A stretch of DNA of 48,899 bases, taken from assembly GCA_044867425.1 (NCBI GenBank), contig JBIOUX010000105.1:1-48899 (forward strand), written 5' to 3'. The position numbers were made by a program, and so were the translations under genes. Shown piece after piece: positions 7,729 through 16,700 of this stretch. This stretch comes from CAWBJP01 sp044867425 (GTDB taxonomy: Bacteria; Actinomycetota; Acidimicrobiia; IMCC26256; BP-133). The first letter of the stretch is position 1, and each line of letters opens with the position of its first letter. Below the pieces are notes generated by a model. The model was not told the DNA's origin. It did not search any database and saw only the letters and a program-made list of their open reading frames with translations.

Positions 7729-8769
7729 CTAGCCGGAGCCGGCGCCGCCCGAGACCTCCTGAGGCTTGGCCTTGCCGGCGCCGATCCAGGGCATCATGCC
7801 CCGCAACTGGGCGCCGACGGCCTCGATGGGGTGGGCGGCCGACTTGCGCCGCAGGGCGTTGAACACCGGCCGGCCGGCCTGGTTCTCGTTGATCCACTCC
7901 TTGGCGAAGCGACCCGACTGGATCTCGTCGAGGATGCGGCGCATCTCGGCCCGGGTCTCGTCGGTGACGATGCGCGGGCCCCGGGTCATGTCGCCGTACT
8001 CGGCGGTGTCCGAGATGGAGAAGCGCATGTTGGAGATGCCACCCTCGTAGATGAGGTCGACGATGAGCTTCACCTCGTGGAGGCACTCGAAGTAGGCCGA
8101 CTCGGGCTGGTAGCCGGCGTCGACCAGCGTCTCGTAGGCGGCCTGGATGAGGGCGGTCAGCCCCCCGCAGAGGATGACCTGCTCACCGAAGAGGTCGGTC
8201 TCGGTCTCCTCCTCGAAGGTGGTGTCGAGCACGCCGGCCCGGGTGGCGCCGATGCCCTTGGCGTAGGACAGCGCCACCTCCTTGGCCTTGCCGGTGGCGT
8301 CCTGAGCCACCGCCACCAGGGCGGGGACGCCGCCGCCGTCCTCGAAGGTACGCCGCACCAGATGCCCGGGGCCCTTGGGAGCGATCATCCACACGTCCAC
8401 GCCCTGGGGCGGGCGCACCTGGCCGAAGTGGATGTTGAACCCGTGGGCGAAAGCCAGGGAGTCACCGTCCCGCAGGTGGGGCTCGATCGACTCCTTGTAC
8501 ACCCGGGCCTGCTCGGTGTCGGGGAGCAGCACCATGATCACGTCGGCTTCGTCACACGCCTGGCCGATCTCCAGGACCCTTAAGCCCGCCGCCTCCGCCT
8601 TGGCGAAGGAGGACGAGCCCGCCCGCAGGCCCACCCGGACATCCACCCCGGACGAGCGCAGGTTGAGGGCGTGGGCGTGGCCCTGGGAGCCGTAGCCCAG
8701 CACGGCCACCTTGCGCCCCTCGACGAGGGAGAGGTCGGCGTCGTCGTCGTAATAGATGGTGACGGGCAT
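7729..8769 (-). CDS. ilvC: Ketol-acid reductoisomerase (NADP+)
   Basis: Second common step of valine, leucine and isoleucine synthesis: isomerises and reduces acetolactate or acetohydroxybutyrate. 346 residues, the normal short (class I) length. The N-terminal Rossmann motif is V-A-V-L-G-Y-G-S-Q-G-H-A-H (G25, G27, G30). The R-A-G-S-S-S segment after strand 2 favours NADPH. The knotted C-terminal domain keeps the acidic metal ligands (for example G-E-Q-x-x-L-C-G-G and Y-F-E-C-x-H-E-x-K). ATG 8769 has the ribosome-binding site AGGAGAGG. It is the last gene of ilvBNC, 101 bp after ilvN, a gap filled largely by a dispersed repeat. Confidence 0.97.
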   Translation of the reverse strand: MPVTIYYDDDADLSLVEGRKVAVLGYGSQGHAHALNLRSSGVDVRVGLRAGSSSFAKAEAAGLRVLEIGQACDEADVIMVLLPDTEQARVYKESIEPHLRDGDSLAFAHGFNIHFGQVRPPQGVDVWMIAPKGPGHLVRRTFEDGGGVPALVAVAQDATGKAKEVALSYAKGIGATRAGVLDTTFEEETETDLFGEQVILCGGLTALIQAAYETLVDAGYQPESAYFECLHEVKLIVDLIYEGGISNMRFSISDTAEYGDMTRGPRIVTDETRAEMRRILDEIQSGRFAKEWINENQAGRPVFNALRRKSAAHPIEAVGAQLRGMMPWIGAGKAKPQEVSGGAGSG

Positions 8770-8812
8770 GGGACCTCTCCTTCTGTCAGGACTTGCGGAG
8801 CAAGGACTGGCG

Positions 8813-8868
8813 GCTGGGGCTGGGGACCCCAGCCGCAACCGCGATGAGCCGCAAGGCGAAGAGCCATC
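8813..8868 (+). repeat. Dispersed intergenic repeat, copy A (ilvN-ilvC spacer)
   Basis: A GC palindrome (GGCTGGGG, A, CCCCAGCC at 8812-8828) is followed by a 28-base block beginning GCGATGAGCCGC and ending GAAGAGCCATC. The same arrangement, with 27 of 28 bases of the block identical, recurs at 30620-30674 in the same orientation. Copy A begins 2 bp after the ilvN stop codon. Confidence 0.75.
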
Positions 8869-8870
8869 GA

Positions 8871-9461
8871 TTATGCGCTCTCGGGGACGGCGGCCAGCGT
8901 ACGGCCGGCCACGGGAGGGCGGCGGATGCGGGGCAGCGCGATGCGCCCGGTGCGTTGCAGCTCGGCGATGCCGAAGGGCCCCAGCAGCTCTTCCATGGCG
9001 TCGATCTTCTCGGGGGTGCCGGCCGCCATCAGGGTGAGGGCGTCGGGCCCGACGTCGAGGATCTTGGCCTCGAAGATGGAGGCCAGCTCGGTGACCTGGC
9101 CCCGGAATTCGGCTCCCACCCGCACGGTGGCCAGCATGAGCTCGCGCTCGACGGCCTCGCCGGCGGCCAGCTCGCGGATGTCGACCACGTTGATGAGCTT
9201 CTCGGTCTGGCGCAGGATCTGCTCGATGGGGGCCGACTCGGCGTCGACCACGATGGTCATGCGGGAGAAGCGCTCGTCATCGGTGGGGCTCACGGCCAGC
9301 GAGAAGATGTTGAATCCCCGGCGGGAGAACAGCCCCGCCACCCGGGACAGGACACCGGCCTTGTTCTCCACCAGGACGGTCAGGATGTGGTGGGTCACTC
9401 CCGGGGCTCGGGTTGTCCCCGAGCCCGGGGTCTGGGGTGTCCCCATGTTCACAGCAGCCAT
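8871..9461 (-). CDS. ilvN/ilvH: Acetolactate synthase small (regulatory) subunit
   Basis: 196 residues. It holds the ACT domain that mediates valine feedback and activates the catalytic subunit: H-I-L-T-V-L-V-E-N-K-A-G-V-L-S-R-V-A-G-L-F from about residue 25, then G-F-N-I. A C-terminal domain follows, ending with the glycosylated-looking but ordinary R-T-G-R-I-A-L-P-R. Family members usually start right at the H-x-L-x-V-L-V-E-N motif. Here about 23 extra residues (G-T-P-Q-T-P-G-S-G-T-T-R-A-P-G) are encoded by a GC-rich palindromic repeat. The start ATG shares one base with the ilvB stop (TGATG), so translation is coupled. Confidence 0.95.
   Translation of the reverse strand: MAAVNMGTPQTPGSGTTRAPGVTHHILTVLVENKAGVLSRVAGLFSRRGFNIFSLAVSPTDDERFSRMTIVVDAESAPIEQILRQTEKLINVVDIRELAAGEAVERELMLATVRVGAEFRGQVTELASIFEAKILDVGPDALTLMAAGTPEKIDAMEELLGPFGIAELQRTGRIALPRIRRPPVAGRTLAAVPESA
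9401..9444. repeat. GC-rich palindromic element in the ilvN 5' coding end
   Basis: Contains the inverted pair GGGCTCGGG / CCCGAGCCC around TTGTC, then GGGGTGTCCCC. It resembles the elements in the [2Fe-2S] subunit gene (28091), gatA (38058) and fpg (21771). It encodes the unusual N-terminal extension of IlvN. Confidence 0.6.
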
Positions 9462-11182
9462 CAGTGCCCCCCCTCGCCCTCGGCCGGGCCCAGGATGATG
9501 TCGTCGTTGGACCCTCCGGCCGGCACCATGGGATACACCTTCTCCCGGTAGTCCACCCGGAAGTCGATGACGACGGGCCGGTCGTCGACCTCGTTGGCCT
9601 TCTCGATGGCGGGCACGACCTCCTCCGGTGACTCCACCCGCAGGCCCACGCAGCCCATGGCCTCGGCCCACTTCACGTAGTCGGGCAGGTCGGGCGAGAG
9701 GTACACCTCGCTGTAGCGCTCCTTGTAGAAGAGCTCCTGCCACTGGCGGACCATGCCCAGGTAGGCGTTGTTGAGGATGGCCACCTTGATGGGGACCCGT
9801 TCGGCCGAGGCCGTGACCAGCTCCTGGGCCGTCATCTGGAAGCAGCCGTCGCCGTCGATGGCCCACACCATCCGGTCGGGCTTGCCCACCTTGGCACCGA
9901 TGGCGGCGGGCACGGCGAAGCCCATGGTCCCGAGCCCGCCGGAGTTGACCCAGGTGTAGGGATAGCGGAACTTCCAGTATTGCGACGACCACATCTGGTG
10001 CTGGCCCACGCCGGCCACCACGATGGTGTCGTCGGGGGTGTTGTCCCGCAACGACTCGATGCAGAACTGGGGCTTGAGGGGCCCGTCCTCCTCCTGGTCG
10101 TACTGGAGGGGGTACTGGGCCTGCCAGAAGGCCAGGCTCTCGTGCCACTCGGCCCGGTCGAGCGAGTCGGACTGGGGAATGAGCTCCCGCAGCGCGGCGG
10201 TGATGGCGGTGATGGCCAGGCGGCAATCGCCGGCGATGCCCACGTCGGGCCGGCGGACCTTGCCCAGCTCGGCCGGGTCGATGTCGACGTGGATGATCTT
10301 GGCTCCGGGAGCGAAGGCGCCCACCTTGCCCGTCACCCGGTCGTCGAAGCGGCTGCCCAGGGCGATGAGCAGGTCGGCTCGCTGCATGGAGGTGACCGCC
10401 GTGTAGTTGCCGTGCATCCCGGGCATGCCCAGGCACAGCGGGTGGTCGTCGGGGAAGGCCCCCCGGGCCATGAGCGTGGTGACCACGTGGATGCCGGTCA
10501 GCTCCACCAGCTCCCGGAGCGCCTCGGCCGCCCGGGCCTTGAGGATCCCTCCGCCGGCGTAGATCACGGGCCGCTCGGCGGCCAGGATGAGCCGGGCGGC
10601 GGCCCGGGCCAGCTCGGGGTCGGGCGGGGCGGGCGGCTTGAACCCGGGCAGGTCGACACCCTCGGGCCAGTACCAGTCCATGGTCTGGTTGGCGACGTCC
10701 TTGGGGATGTCGACCAGGACGGGCCCGGGCCGGCCGGTGGTGGCGACGTGGAACGCCTCCCGGACCACGGTGGGGATGTCGGAGGCACGCTGGATGAGCC
10801 AGTTGTGCTTGGTCACCGGCATGGTGATGCCGGTGGTGTCGCACTCCTGGAAGGCGTCGGAGCCGATGGCGGTGAGGGGCACCTGGCCGGTGACGACCAC
10901 CAGGGGGATGGAGTCCATGTAGGCGTCGCACAGGGGGGTGACGATGTTCGTCGCCGCCGGCCCGGACGTGACCATGGCCACCCCGGGGCGCCCGGTGGCG
11001 TGGGCGTAGCCCTCGGCCATGTGGCCGGCGCCCTGCTCGTGGCGGACCAGGATGTGGCGGATGGTCGACTCCAGGAGGGGGTCGTAGACAGGGAGGATGG
11101 CCCCGCCGGGGAGGCCGAACATGACCTCCGTCCCTTCCATCTCCAGGCTCTTGATCAGCGCCTGCGCGCCGGTCATCTTCAT
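9461..11182 (-). CDS. ilvB: Acetolactate synthase large (catalytic) subunit
   Basis: First common step of branched-chain amino acid synthesis: joins pyruvate to pyruvate or 2-oxobutyrate, using TPP, Mg2+ and FAD. 573 residues, normal length. The catalytic glutamate E49 lies in H-E-Q-G-A-G-H-M-A-E-G-Y-A. The TPP/Mg motif is G-D-G-C-F-Q-M-T-A-Q-E-L, followed by I-L-N-N. The central FAD domain contains G-S-R-F-D-D-R-V-T-G. The start is ATG 11182, with a GGGAAGG site upstream. Expression is probably governed by the attenuator directly upstream (leader peptide and terminator at 11204-11300). Confidence 0.97.
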   Translation of the reverse strand: MKMTGAQALIKSLEMEGTEVMFGLPGGAILPVYDPLLESTIRHILVRHEQGAGHMAEGYAHATGRPGVAMVTSGPAATNIVTPLCDAYMDSIPLVVVTGQVPLTAIGSDAFQECDTTGITMPVTKHNWLIQRASDIPTVVREAFHVATTGRPGPVLVDIPKDVANQTMDWYWPEGVDLPGFKPPAPPDPELARAAARLILAAERPVIYAGGGILKARAAEALRELVELTGIHVVTTLMARGAFPDDHPLCLGMPGMHGNYTAVTSMQRADLLIALGSRFDDRVTGKVGAFAPGAKIIHVDIDPAELGKVRRPDVGIAGDCRLAITAITAALRELIPQSDSLDRAEWHESLAFWQAQYPLQYDQEEDGPLKPQFCIESLRDNTPDDTIVVAGVGQHQMWSSQYWKFRYPYTWVNSGGLGTMGFAVPAAIGAKVGKPDRMVWAIDGDGCFQMTAQELVTASAERVPIKVAILNNAYLGMVRQWQELFYKERYSEVYLSPDLPDYVKWAEAMGCVGLRVESPEEVVPAIEKANEVDDRPVVIDFRVDYREKVYPMVPAGGSNDDIILGPAEGEGGH

Positions 11183-11203
11183 CTCTCTGGTCCTTCCCTA
11201 ATG

Positions 11204-11228
11204 AAAAACCCCTCGCGTGGGCGAGGGG
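11204..11228 (-). terminator. Intrinsic terminator (attenuator) of the ilvB leader
   Basis: On the minus strand an 8-bp stem, CCCCTCGC / GCGAGGGG with loop CCAC, is followed directly by TTTTT. It lies 21 bp upstream of the ilvB start, between the leader peptide and ilvB, where a transcription attenuator belongs. Part of its 3' arm can instead pair with the upstream hairpin. Confidence 0.88.
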
Positions 11229-11234
11229 TCGGAG

Positions 11235-11265
11235 GCGCACGCGAGGCCGGGGGGCCTCGGTGCGC
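11235..11265 (-). promoter_or_regulatory. Anti-antiterminator hairpin of the ilvB leader
   Basis: Just after the leader-peptide stop codon the RNA can form a 13-bp stem (6 + 7 bp with one bulged base, 4-nt loop): arms GCGCAC-CGAGGCC and GGCCTCG-C-GTGCGC. Its 3' arm contains CCTCGCGTG (11246-11238), a perfect 9-base complement of CACGCGAGG (11219-11211) in the terminator. The two structures therefore compete, as attenuation requires. Read by hand, not by an energy calculation. Confidence 0.75.
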
Positions 11266-11300
11266 TAATGGATTACGAGGACGCTGCGGTCAGGTGCCAC
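11265..11300 (-). CDS. ilvL-like: ilvB leader peptide (M-A-P-D-R-S-V-L-V-I-H)
   Basis: A 12-codon frame, GTG...TAG, encoding 11 residues with the run Val-Leu-Val-Ile (codons GTC CTC GTA ATC) just before the stop. It sits 83 bp upstream of ilvB and immediately before competing hairpins and a terminator. Shortage of charged branched-chain tRNAs would stall the ribosome on these codons, mask the first RNA arm and favour read-through. A TACACT -10 box (11314-11309) and TTGCGG -35 (11339-11334, 19-bp spacer) would place transcription at or near the GTG, so the leader may be translated as a leaderless message; no Shine-Dalgarno is visible. Too short for routine gene calling. Confidence 0.82.
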   Translation of the reverse strand: MAPDRSVLVIH

Positions 11301-11308
11301 GGCTCGTC

Positions 11309-11339
11309 AGTGTAGGGCACGACCCCCACCGGCCCGCAA
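11309..11339 (-). promoter_or_regulatory. Putative ilvBNC promoter
   Basis: TTGCGG (11339-11334), 19-bp spacer, TACACT (11314-11309). The expected start point falls about at the leader-peptide GTG (11300). The -10 is good; the -35 is only fair and the spacer is long. Confidence 0.5.
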
Positions 11340-11426
11340 CTGTCCCGGCGGCCGGGGAGGAGTTCAGGAGGCCGGCTCGAATGAACAATTCGGGGCAATT
11401 GGGTTTTTGAAGCTGGGGGGGGCGCA

Positions 11427-12707
11427 GTGGCCTTTGGGAGTGAAGTTCGCCGCGGTCTGCGAGGCGTGCCGGCGGCATTGGCGGTTCTGCTGACGGTGGT
11501 GGGCATGGTCGTGGTCCCGGGCGGCGCGCTCGAGCTTCCACCGCTGCTCGGGCCCGACCGGCCCCCGGAACCGGCCCCGGAGCCGGCGCCCCGGGCCCGG
11601 GTGGTCATCGATCCTCCGGCGTGGGATTTCGGTGACGTCGAAGCCGGCGGCCGGAGCGCGGCCCGGACGTTCACCCTCCGCAACGAGGGGACGGGGGAGT
11701 TCGACGGCTCGGTCAACATCTACAGCCCGTTCTCGGCGATCCGGAACACCTGCTCGGGCCGCCTCATGCCTGGATCGGCCTGCGAGATCGACGTCGTCCT
11801 GAACCTCGAGCAGTGGACGGCGACCAGGACCGAGGAGATCTCCGGCACCCTCGAGGTGACGCGCGGGGCGCAGGACGCCGAGACGTCGGCGGCCCCCCTC
11901 ACCGGGCGCGGCGTCGCCTTCGGCTACTACCTGTCCAGCGCCCAGGGACGGGTCTTCGCCTTCGGCAGCGCCACCTCCTACGGCGACGCTCGGGGCATCA
12001 GGCTCGAGGCGCCGGTCGTGGGCCTGTCGGCCACGCCCACGGCGAAGGGCTACTGGCTGGTGGGCGCCGACGGAGGGATCTTCTCCTACGGCGACGCCGG
12101 GTTCCACGGGTCCGTGGGGGACGTCCGTCTGAACAGCCCCATCGTGGGGATGGCCCCCACCCCGTCGGGCAACGGCTACTGGATGGTGGCCGAGGACGGG
12201 GGGATCTTCTCGTTCGGGGACGCGCCGTTCCACGGCTCCAAGGGCGGGAGCGACTACCCCGAACCGTTCGTGGCCATCACCCCGACCCCCAGGGGCGGGG
12301 GTTACTGGCTGGTGGCCGCCGACGGAGAGGTGTTCCCCTTCGGCGACGCCGGTTCCTTCGGCTCCACCGGCAAGACCCCCCTCGAGGCTCCGATCCTCTC
12401 CATGGCGGCCACCCCCACGGGCCAGGGGTACTGGCTGGTCTCGGCCGACGGGGCCGTGTTCAGCTTCGGCGACGCCGAGTTCCACGGCGCCCTCGATCCC
12501 AACGACGACCAGAGCGTCGTGGTGGGCATCGCCCGCCCCGGAGGCGGTGGGGGCTACTGGCTCACGGATTTCGACGGCCAGGTCTTCGCCTTCGGGAAGG
12601 CCCGGCACCACGGCAGCGTCGGCACCGCGGAGTTCGGCTACGGCGAGGAACGCGACGACGCCATCCTCGACATCGAGGCGGCACCGGTCCCCCCGCGCTC
12701 CCGCTGA
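11427..12707 (+). CDS. Secreted GYW-repeat protein with an ASH-like N-terminal domain
   Basis: 426 residues, GTG start behind a run of eight Gs. A hydrophobic signal segment lies at about residues 14-34. A Pro-rich linker follows, then an immunoglobulin-like domain at about 56-160 of the choice-of-anchor/ASH type (I-D-P-P-A-W-D-F-G-D-V-E-A-G, F-T-L-R-N-E-G-T). From residue 165 there are about six or seven repeats of about 45 residues with G-Y-W-L-V-x-x-D-G-x-x-F-x-F-G-D-A-x-F-H-G-S. Such repeats are abundant in Acidimicrobiia and related actinobacteria, often C-terminal to secreted enzymes. No enzyme domain is present here, so a surface or adhesive role is only an inference. Divergent from ilvB. 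Confidence 0.85.
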   Translation: MAFGSEVRRGLRGVPAALAVLLTVVGMVVVPGGALELPPLLGPDRPPEPAPEPAPRARVVIDPPAWDFGDVEAGGRSAARTFTLRNEGTGEFDGSVNIYSPFSAIRNTCSGRLMPGSACEIDVVLNLEQWTATRTEEISGTLEVTRGAQDAETSAAPLTGRGVAFGYYLSSAQGRVFAFGSATSYGDARGIRLEAPVVGLSATPTAKGYWLVGADGGIFSYGDAGFHGSVGDVRLNSPIVGMAPTPSGNGYWMVAEDGGIFSFGDAPFHGSKGGSDYPEPFVAITPTPRGGGYWLVAADGEVFPFGDAGSFGSTGKTPLEAPILSMAATPTGQGYWLVSADGAVFSFGDAEFHGALDPNDDQSVVVGIARPGGGGGYWLTDFDGQVFAFGKARHHGSVGTAEFGYGEERDDAILDIEAAPVPPRSR

Positions 12708-12725
12708 AACCGGGGTGGCTGGTCC

Positions 12726-13694
12726 TCAGGAGCAGGCCGGGGCTTCGGGCCGACCCTTCAGCCAGTCCACCATCCGGGCCGTGCCGGCGATGCCCTCCTT
12801 GGTGAGCATGAAGGTGTGGCCGGCGCCGGGGACCATGTCGACGGTCTTCGACGGCGACGACACGAACTCCCCGGCGTGGAACTCGGCGTACTGGGGTTCG
12901 AAGAGCCTGTCCTTCTCGCCGAACTGCAGGAACACGGGGACCTTCACCCGGCCCACGGCATAGCGCGAGGGCTGCTTGGCGATGCTCTGGATCTCACCTG
13001 AGGGGGTGAGGTTGGCCGCCTTGGTGTCAGCCTCGACCACCGCCGGGTCGGCCGTGGCCTCGTAGAACATGAACGCCCGGTGCTCGGGGGTGCCGAGGAA
13101 GTACTCGTAGTCCTTCTCCAGCGAGCGGGGAATGTCGCCGGTGAAGAAGTCCTGCCCGAGCTGGTCGGAGGGCCGGTGGTGCCAGCCGATGGGAATGATG
13201 GCGTCGGCCGAGCCGTACATCCCCTGGGTGTACTCGGTGATCCCCCCTCCGGCCGAGTGACCGCCCAGGACCACGTGGGCGAACTCCTTGCGCAGCTGCT
13301 CCACGACCTGGTCGGTCATGTCGGCATAGGACTCGAAGGACACGTCCTGTCCGTTCTCCAGCTTGCTCTCCCCGTAACCCAGCCGGTCGATGGCCACGAA
13401 GCTGTAGCCGGCCCGGGCGAAGGGTTGGGCCACCGAGTAGCCCGGAAAGTCCCAGGCCTCCTTGTGGTACGACAGGCCGTGCTGGAAGAGCACCACGGTC
13501 GACGCCTTGCACGGCGGGTCGTAGCGGTACCCCACGACCGTCCGCTGGGTGTCGAACTCGGACCGGTTCAGGACCTGGAAGACGACCGGCGTCTTGGTGA
13601 GCGCCAGCTCCCCGGCGGGGGCGACGCCCGGCACCGTGAAACCGGCGGCGATGGCGGCGAGGGCCACGACGACGTGGGTGAGGCTGCGGCGCAT
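12726..13694 (-). CDS. Secreted alpha/beta hydrolase
   Basis: 322 residues. A signal peptide (M-R-R-S-L-T-H-V-V-V-A-L-A-A-I-A-A-G-F) is cleaved near A-P-A-G. The hydrolase fold shows V-L-F-Q-H-G-L-S (oxyanion strand), G-H-S-A-G-G (nucleophile Ser), V-F-L-Q-F-G-E-K-D (acid) and G-A-G-H-T-F (His). It is probably an exported esterase or lipase-like enzyme; the substrate is unknown. ATG 13694 is preceded by GGGGGAG. It follows the large glutamate dehydrogenase gene by 39 bp on the same strand and converges with the GYW-repeat gene. Confidence 0.87.
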   Translation of the reverse strand: MRRSLTHVVVALAAIAAGFTVPGVAPAGELALTKTPVVFQVLNRSEFDTQRTVVGYRYDPPCKASTVVLFQHGLSYHKEAWDFPGYSVAQPFARAGYSFVAIDRLGYGESKLENGQDVSFESYADMTDQVVEQLRKEFAHVVLGGHSAGGGITEYTQGMYGSADAIIPIGWHHRPSDQLGQDFFTGDIPRSLEKDYEYFLGTPEHRAFMFYEATADPAVVEADTKAANLTPSGEIQSIAKQPSRYAVGRVKVPVFLQFGEKDRLFEPQYAEFHAGEFVSSPSKTVDMVPGAGHTFMLTKEGIAGTARMVDWLKGRPEAPACS

Positions 13695-13733
13695 GGAACG
13701 TTCTCCCCCTGAATGACCTGCACAAATGGTAAA

Positions 13734-16700
13734 TCAGGAAACCAGCGCCCGGGCCTCGCGCACGGCCACGGACAGGGTGGCCAGGTCGGGGTTGGCTACG
13801 CCCCGGATGTCATCGAGGACGAGCAGGAAGCGCTCGGCCGCCGCCCGGTGGCCGGTCAGCCAGGCGTCGACCATCGGCGGGGCGCCTTCGACTCCCGGTG
13901 AGAAGGCGGCGGTGAGGACCTCGGCGGTGAGGGCGGCCCGCAGGGCGGCCCAGTCGTCCCGGAGGGCGGCCCGGGCCAGGGCCTGCCAGCGGTCGTCCCG
14001 GGGCAGACCCTCGATGCGGGCCGAGAGCCAGTCGCACTCCAGACGTTCCCCCAGGCAGAAGTAGACGGCGCCCACCTCCTCCACCGGGCGGCCGAGGCGC
14101 TCGCCGACGTCGACCACGTCGAGGGCGGGAGCGAGGAAGCGCAGGCCGGCGACCCGGGTGGCCAGCTCGGCGGGGACCCCGTCCTCCTCCCAGGAACCGG
14201 CGGCGGCCGTCAGCGCCGCGCCGTCGGCCGGAGACAGCAGGCCGGGCAGGAGCTCGGCCACGGCCGCCACCCCGGGGGTGAACTCGGCGATGGCGGCGGC
14301 CACGTCGAGGCGCCCCGGGCGATGCCGCAGCAGCCAGCGCGTCCCGCGTTCGGCCAGCCGGCGGGCGGTGAGCACCATGGCGCGCTGCGTCGCCGACTCC
14401 AGCAGGTTGTCCAGGGCTTCGATGTCGGCCCACGTCTCTTCCAGGGCGAAGATCTCGCGGGCCGCGGCGTGGGCCCGGGCCAGTTCGGGCACGCCGGCTC
14501 CGGTCTCCTCACCCAGGCGGTACACGAAGCTGGTCCCGGCCCGGTCGACGAGGCGGTTGGTGACCCGGGCGGCGACGATCTCCTTGCGCAGCGGATGCCG
14601 GCGCATGGCGTCGGCGAATTCCTCGCCGGCCAGCTGGGGCGGGAAGTAGGCGGTGAGCTCGCGGCCCAGCCACGGGTCCTCGGACACGTCCGAGGCCAGC
14701 AGCTGGGAGGCGACGTCGATCTTGGTGTAGGCGAGCAGGACGGCGAATTCCGGGGCCACCAGCCCGGCTCCGGCGCTCCGGCGCTGGGCCAGCACCTCGT
14801 CGGTGGGCAGGAACTCGAGAGCGCGGTCGAGCTTGCCCTCGGCCTCCAGCCGGCGCAGGTAGCGGGCGTGGACGTCAACCATGGGCCCGGACTGGACCAG
14901 GGCGTTGGCCAGGGCCGCGGTCTGGTCGTAGTTGTCCCGCAGCACCATGGCGGCCACGTCGGCCTCCATCTCGCCGAGGAGCCGGTCCCGCTGCTTGGCC
15001 GTCAGCTCGCCGTCGGCCACCACGGTGTCGAGCAGGACCTTGATGTTCACCTCATGGTCGGAGCAGTCGACCCCGCCCGAGTTGTCGATGGCGTCGGTGT
15101 GGATGCGCCCGCCGGTCAGGGCGTACTCCACCCGGCCCCGCTGGGTGAAGCCCAGGTTGCCGCCTTCGGCCACCACCCGGGCCCGGAGCTGGGTGGCGTC
15201 GACCCGCACGGCGTCGTTGGCCTTGTCGCCGGCATCGGCGTGGGTCTCGGCGCTGGCCTTCACGTACGTGCCGATCCCGCCGTTCCAGAGCAGGTCGACG
15301 GGAGCCCGGAGGATGGCCCGCACCACCTCGGCGGGGGTGAGCGCTTCGGCCTCCACGTCCAGGGCCGCCCGGACCTGGGGCGACAGGGGGACCGACTTGG
15401 CCGAGCGGGGGAAGACGCCACCGCCTTCGGAGATCAGGTCCGGGCTGTAGTCGGCCCAGGTCGAACGGGGCAGGCGGAAGAGCCGTTCCCGCTCGGCGTG
15501 GGCGGTAGCCGGGTCGGGGTCGGGGTCGAGGAAGACGTGGCGGTGATCGAAGGCGGCCAGCAACCGCAGCTGCCGGGACAGCAGCATGCCGTTGCCGAAC
15601 ACGTCGCCCGACATGTCGCCGATGCCCACCGCCGTCACCGGGGTGGCTTCCACGTCGACGCCCAGCTCCCGGAAGTGGCGCTTCACCGATTCCCACGCCC
15701 CCCGGGCCGTGATCCCCATCTTCTTGTGGTCGTAGCCCGACGACCCCCCGGAGGCGAAGGCGTCGCCCAGCCAGAAGCGGTGTTCGGCGGCGATGGCGTT
15801 GGCCAGATCGGAGAAGGTGGCCGTGCCTTTGTCGGCCGCCACCACCAGGTAGGGGTCGTCGCCATCGTGGGCCACCACGCGCTCGGGAGTGACCACCTCG
15901 CCGTTGACGATGTTGTCGGTCACGTCGAGCAGGCCCGATACGAAGATCCGGTAGCACTCGGCCACGTCGTCGCCGGACCGCTTGACCACGAAGCCGCCCT
16001 TGGCTCCCACCGGCACGATGACGGCGTTCTTGACCATCTGGGCCTTCATGAGGCCGAGGATCTCGGTGCGGAAGTCCTCCCGGCGGTCCGACCAGCGGAT
16101 GCCGCCCCGGGCCACCCGGCCCCCCCGCAGGTGCACGCCCTCCACCCGGGGTGAGCACACGAAGATCTCGAAGCGGGGCCTGGGCAGGGGCAGGTCGGGG
16201 ATGGCGGTGGGGTCGAGCTTGAGGGCCAGATGCTCCCGGTACCCGGAGCCAACCCGCACCCCGGACCCGCAGAACCAGTTGGTGCGCAGCGTGGCCTGGA
16301 CCAGAGCGAGGAAGGACCGCAGGATGCGGTCCTGGTCGAGGCTGGCCACGGCGTCGATGGCGGTCTCCAGGCGCTTGGTCAGCACGCTCGCCTCGTCCAT
16401 CGGGTCGGGGTGGCGATCGGGGTCGAAGCGGGCATGGAACAGCTCCACCAGCAGGCGGCCGACGTGGGGGTTGGCCACCAGGGCGTTGGCCACGTAGGAC
16501 TGCGAGAAGGTGCTCCCCGCCTGGCGCTGGTAGCGGGCGTAGGCCCGCAGGACCGCCACCTCCCGCCAGGTGAGGCCGGCGGCGAGCACGAGCCGGTTGA
16601 ACCGGTCGTTCTCCGCCTCGCCCCGCCAGACGGCGGCGAAGGCGTCGCTGAAGTTCTCCCGCCGCCCCTCGGCGGCCACGTCGTCGTCGTTCGCCGGCGG

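Noticed and set aside
8841..8868. Hammerhead-ribozyme-like core (GATGAG - stem - CGAAG) in the dispersed repeat
   Set aside because: The essential CUGA and GAAA are not matched (GCGATGAG and CGAAGA), and copy B lacks a proper stem-loop.
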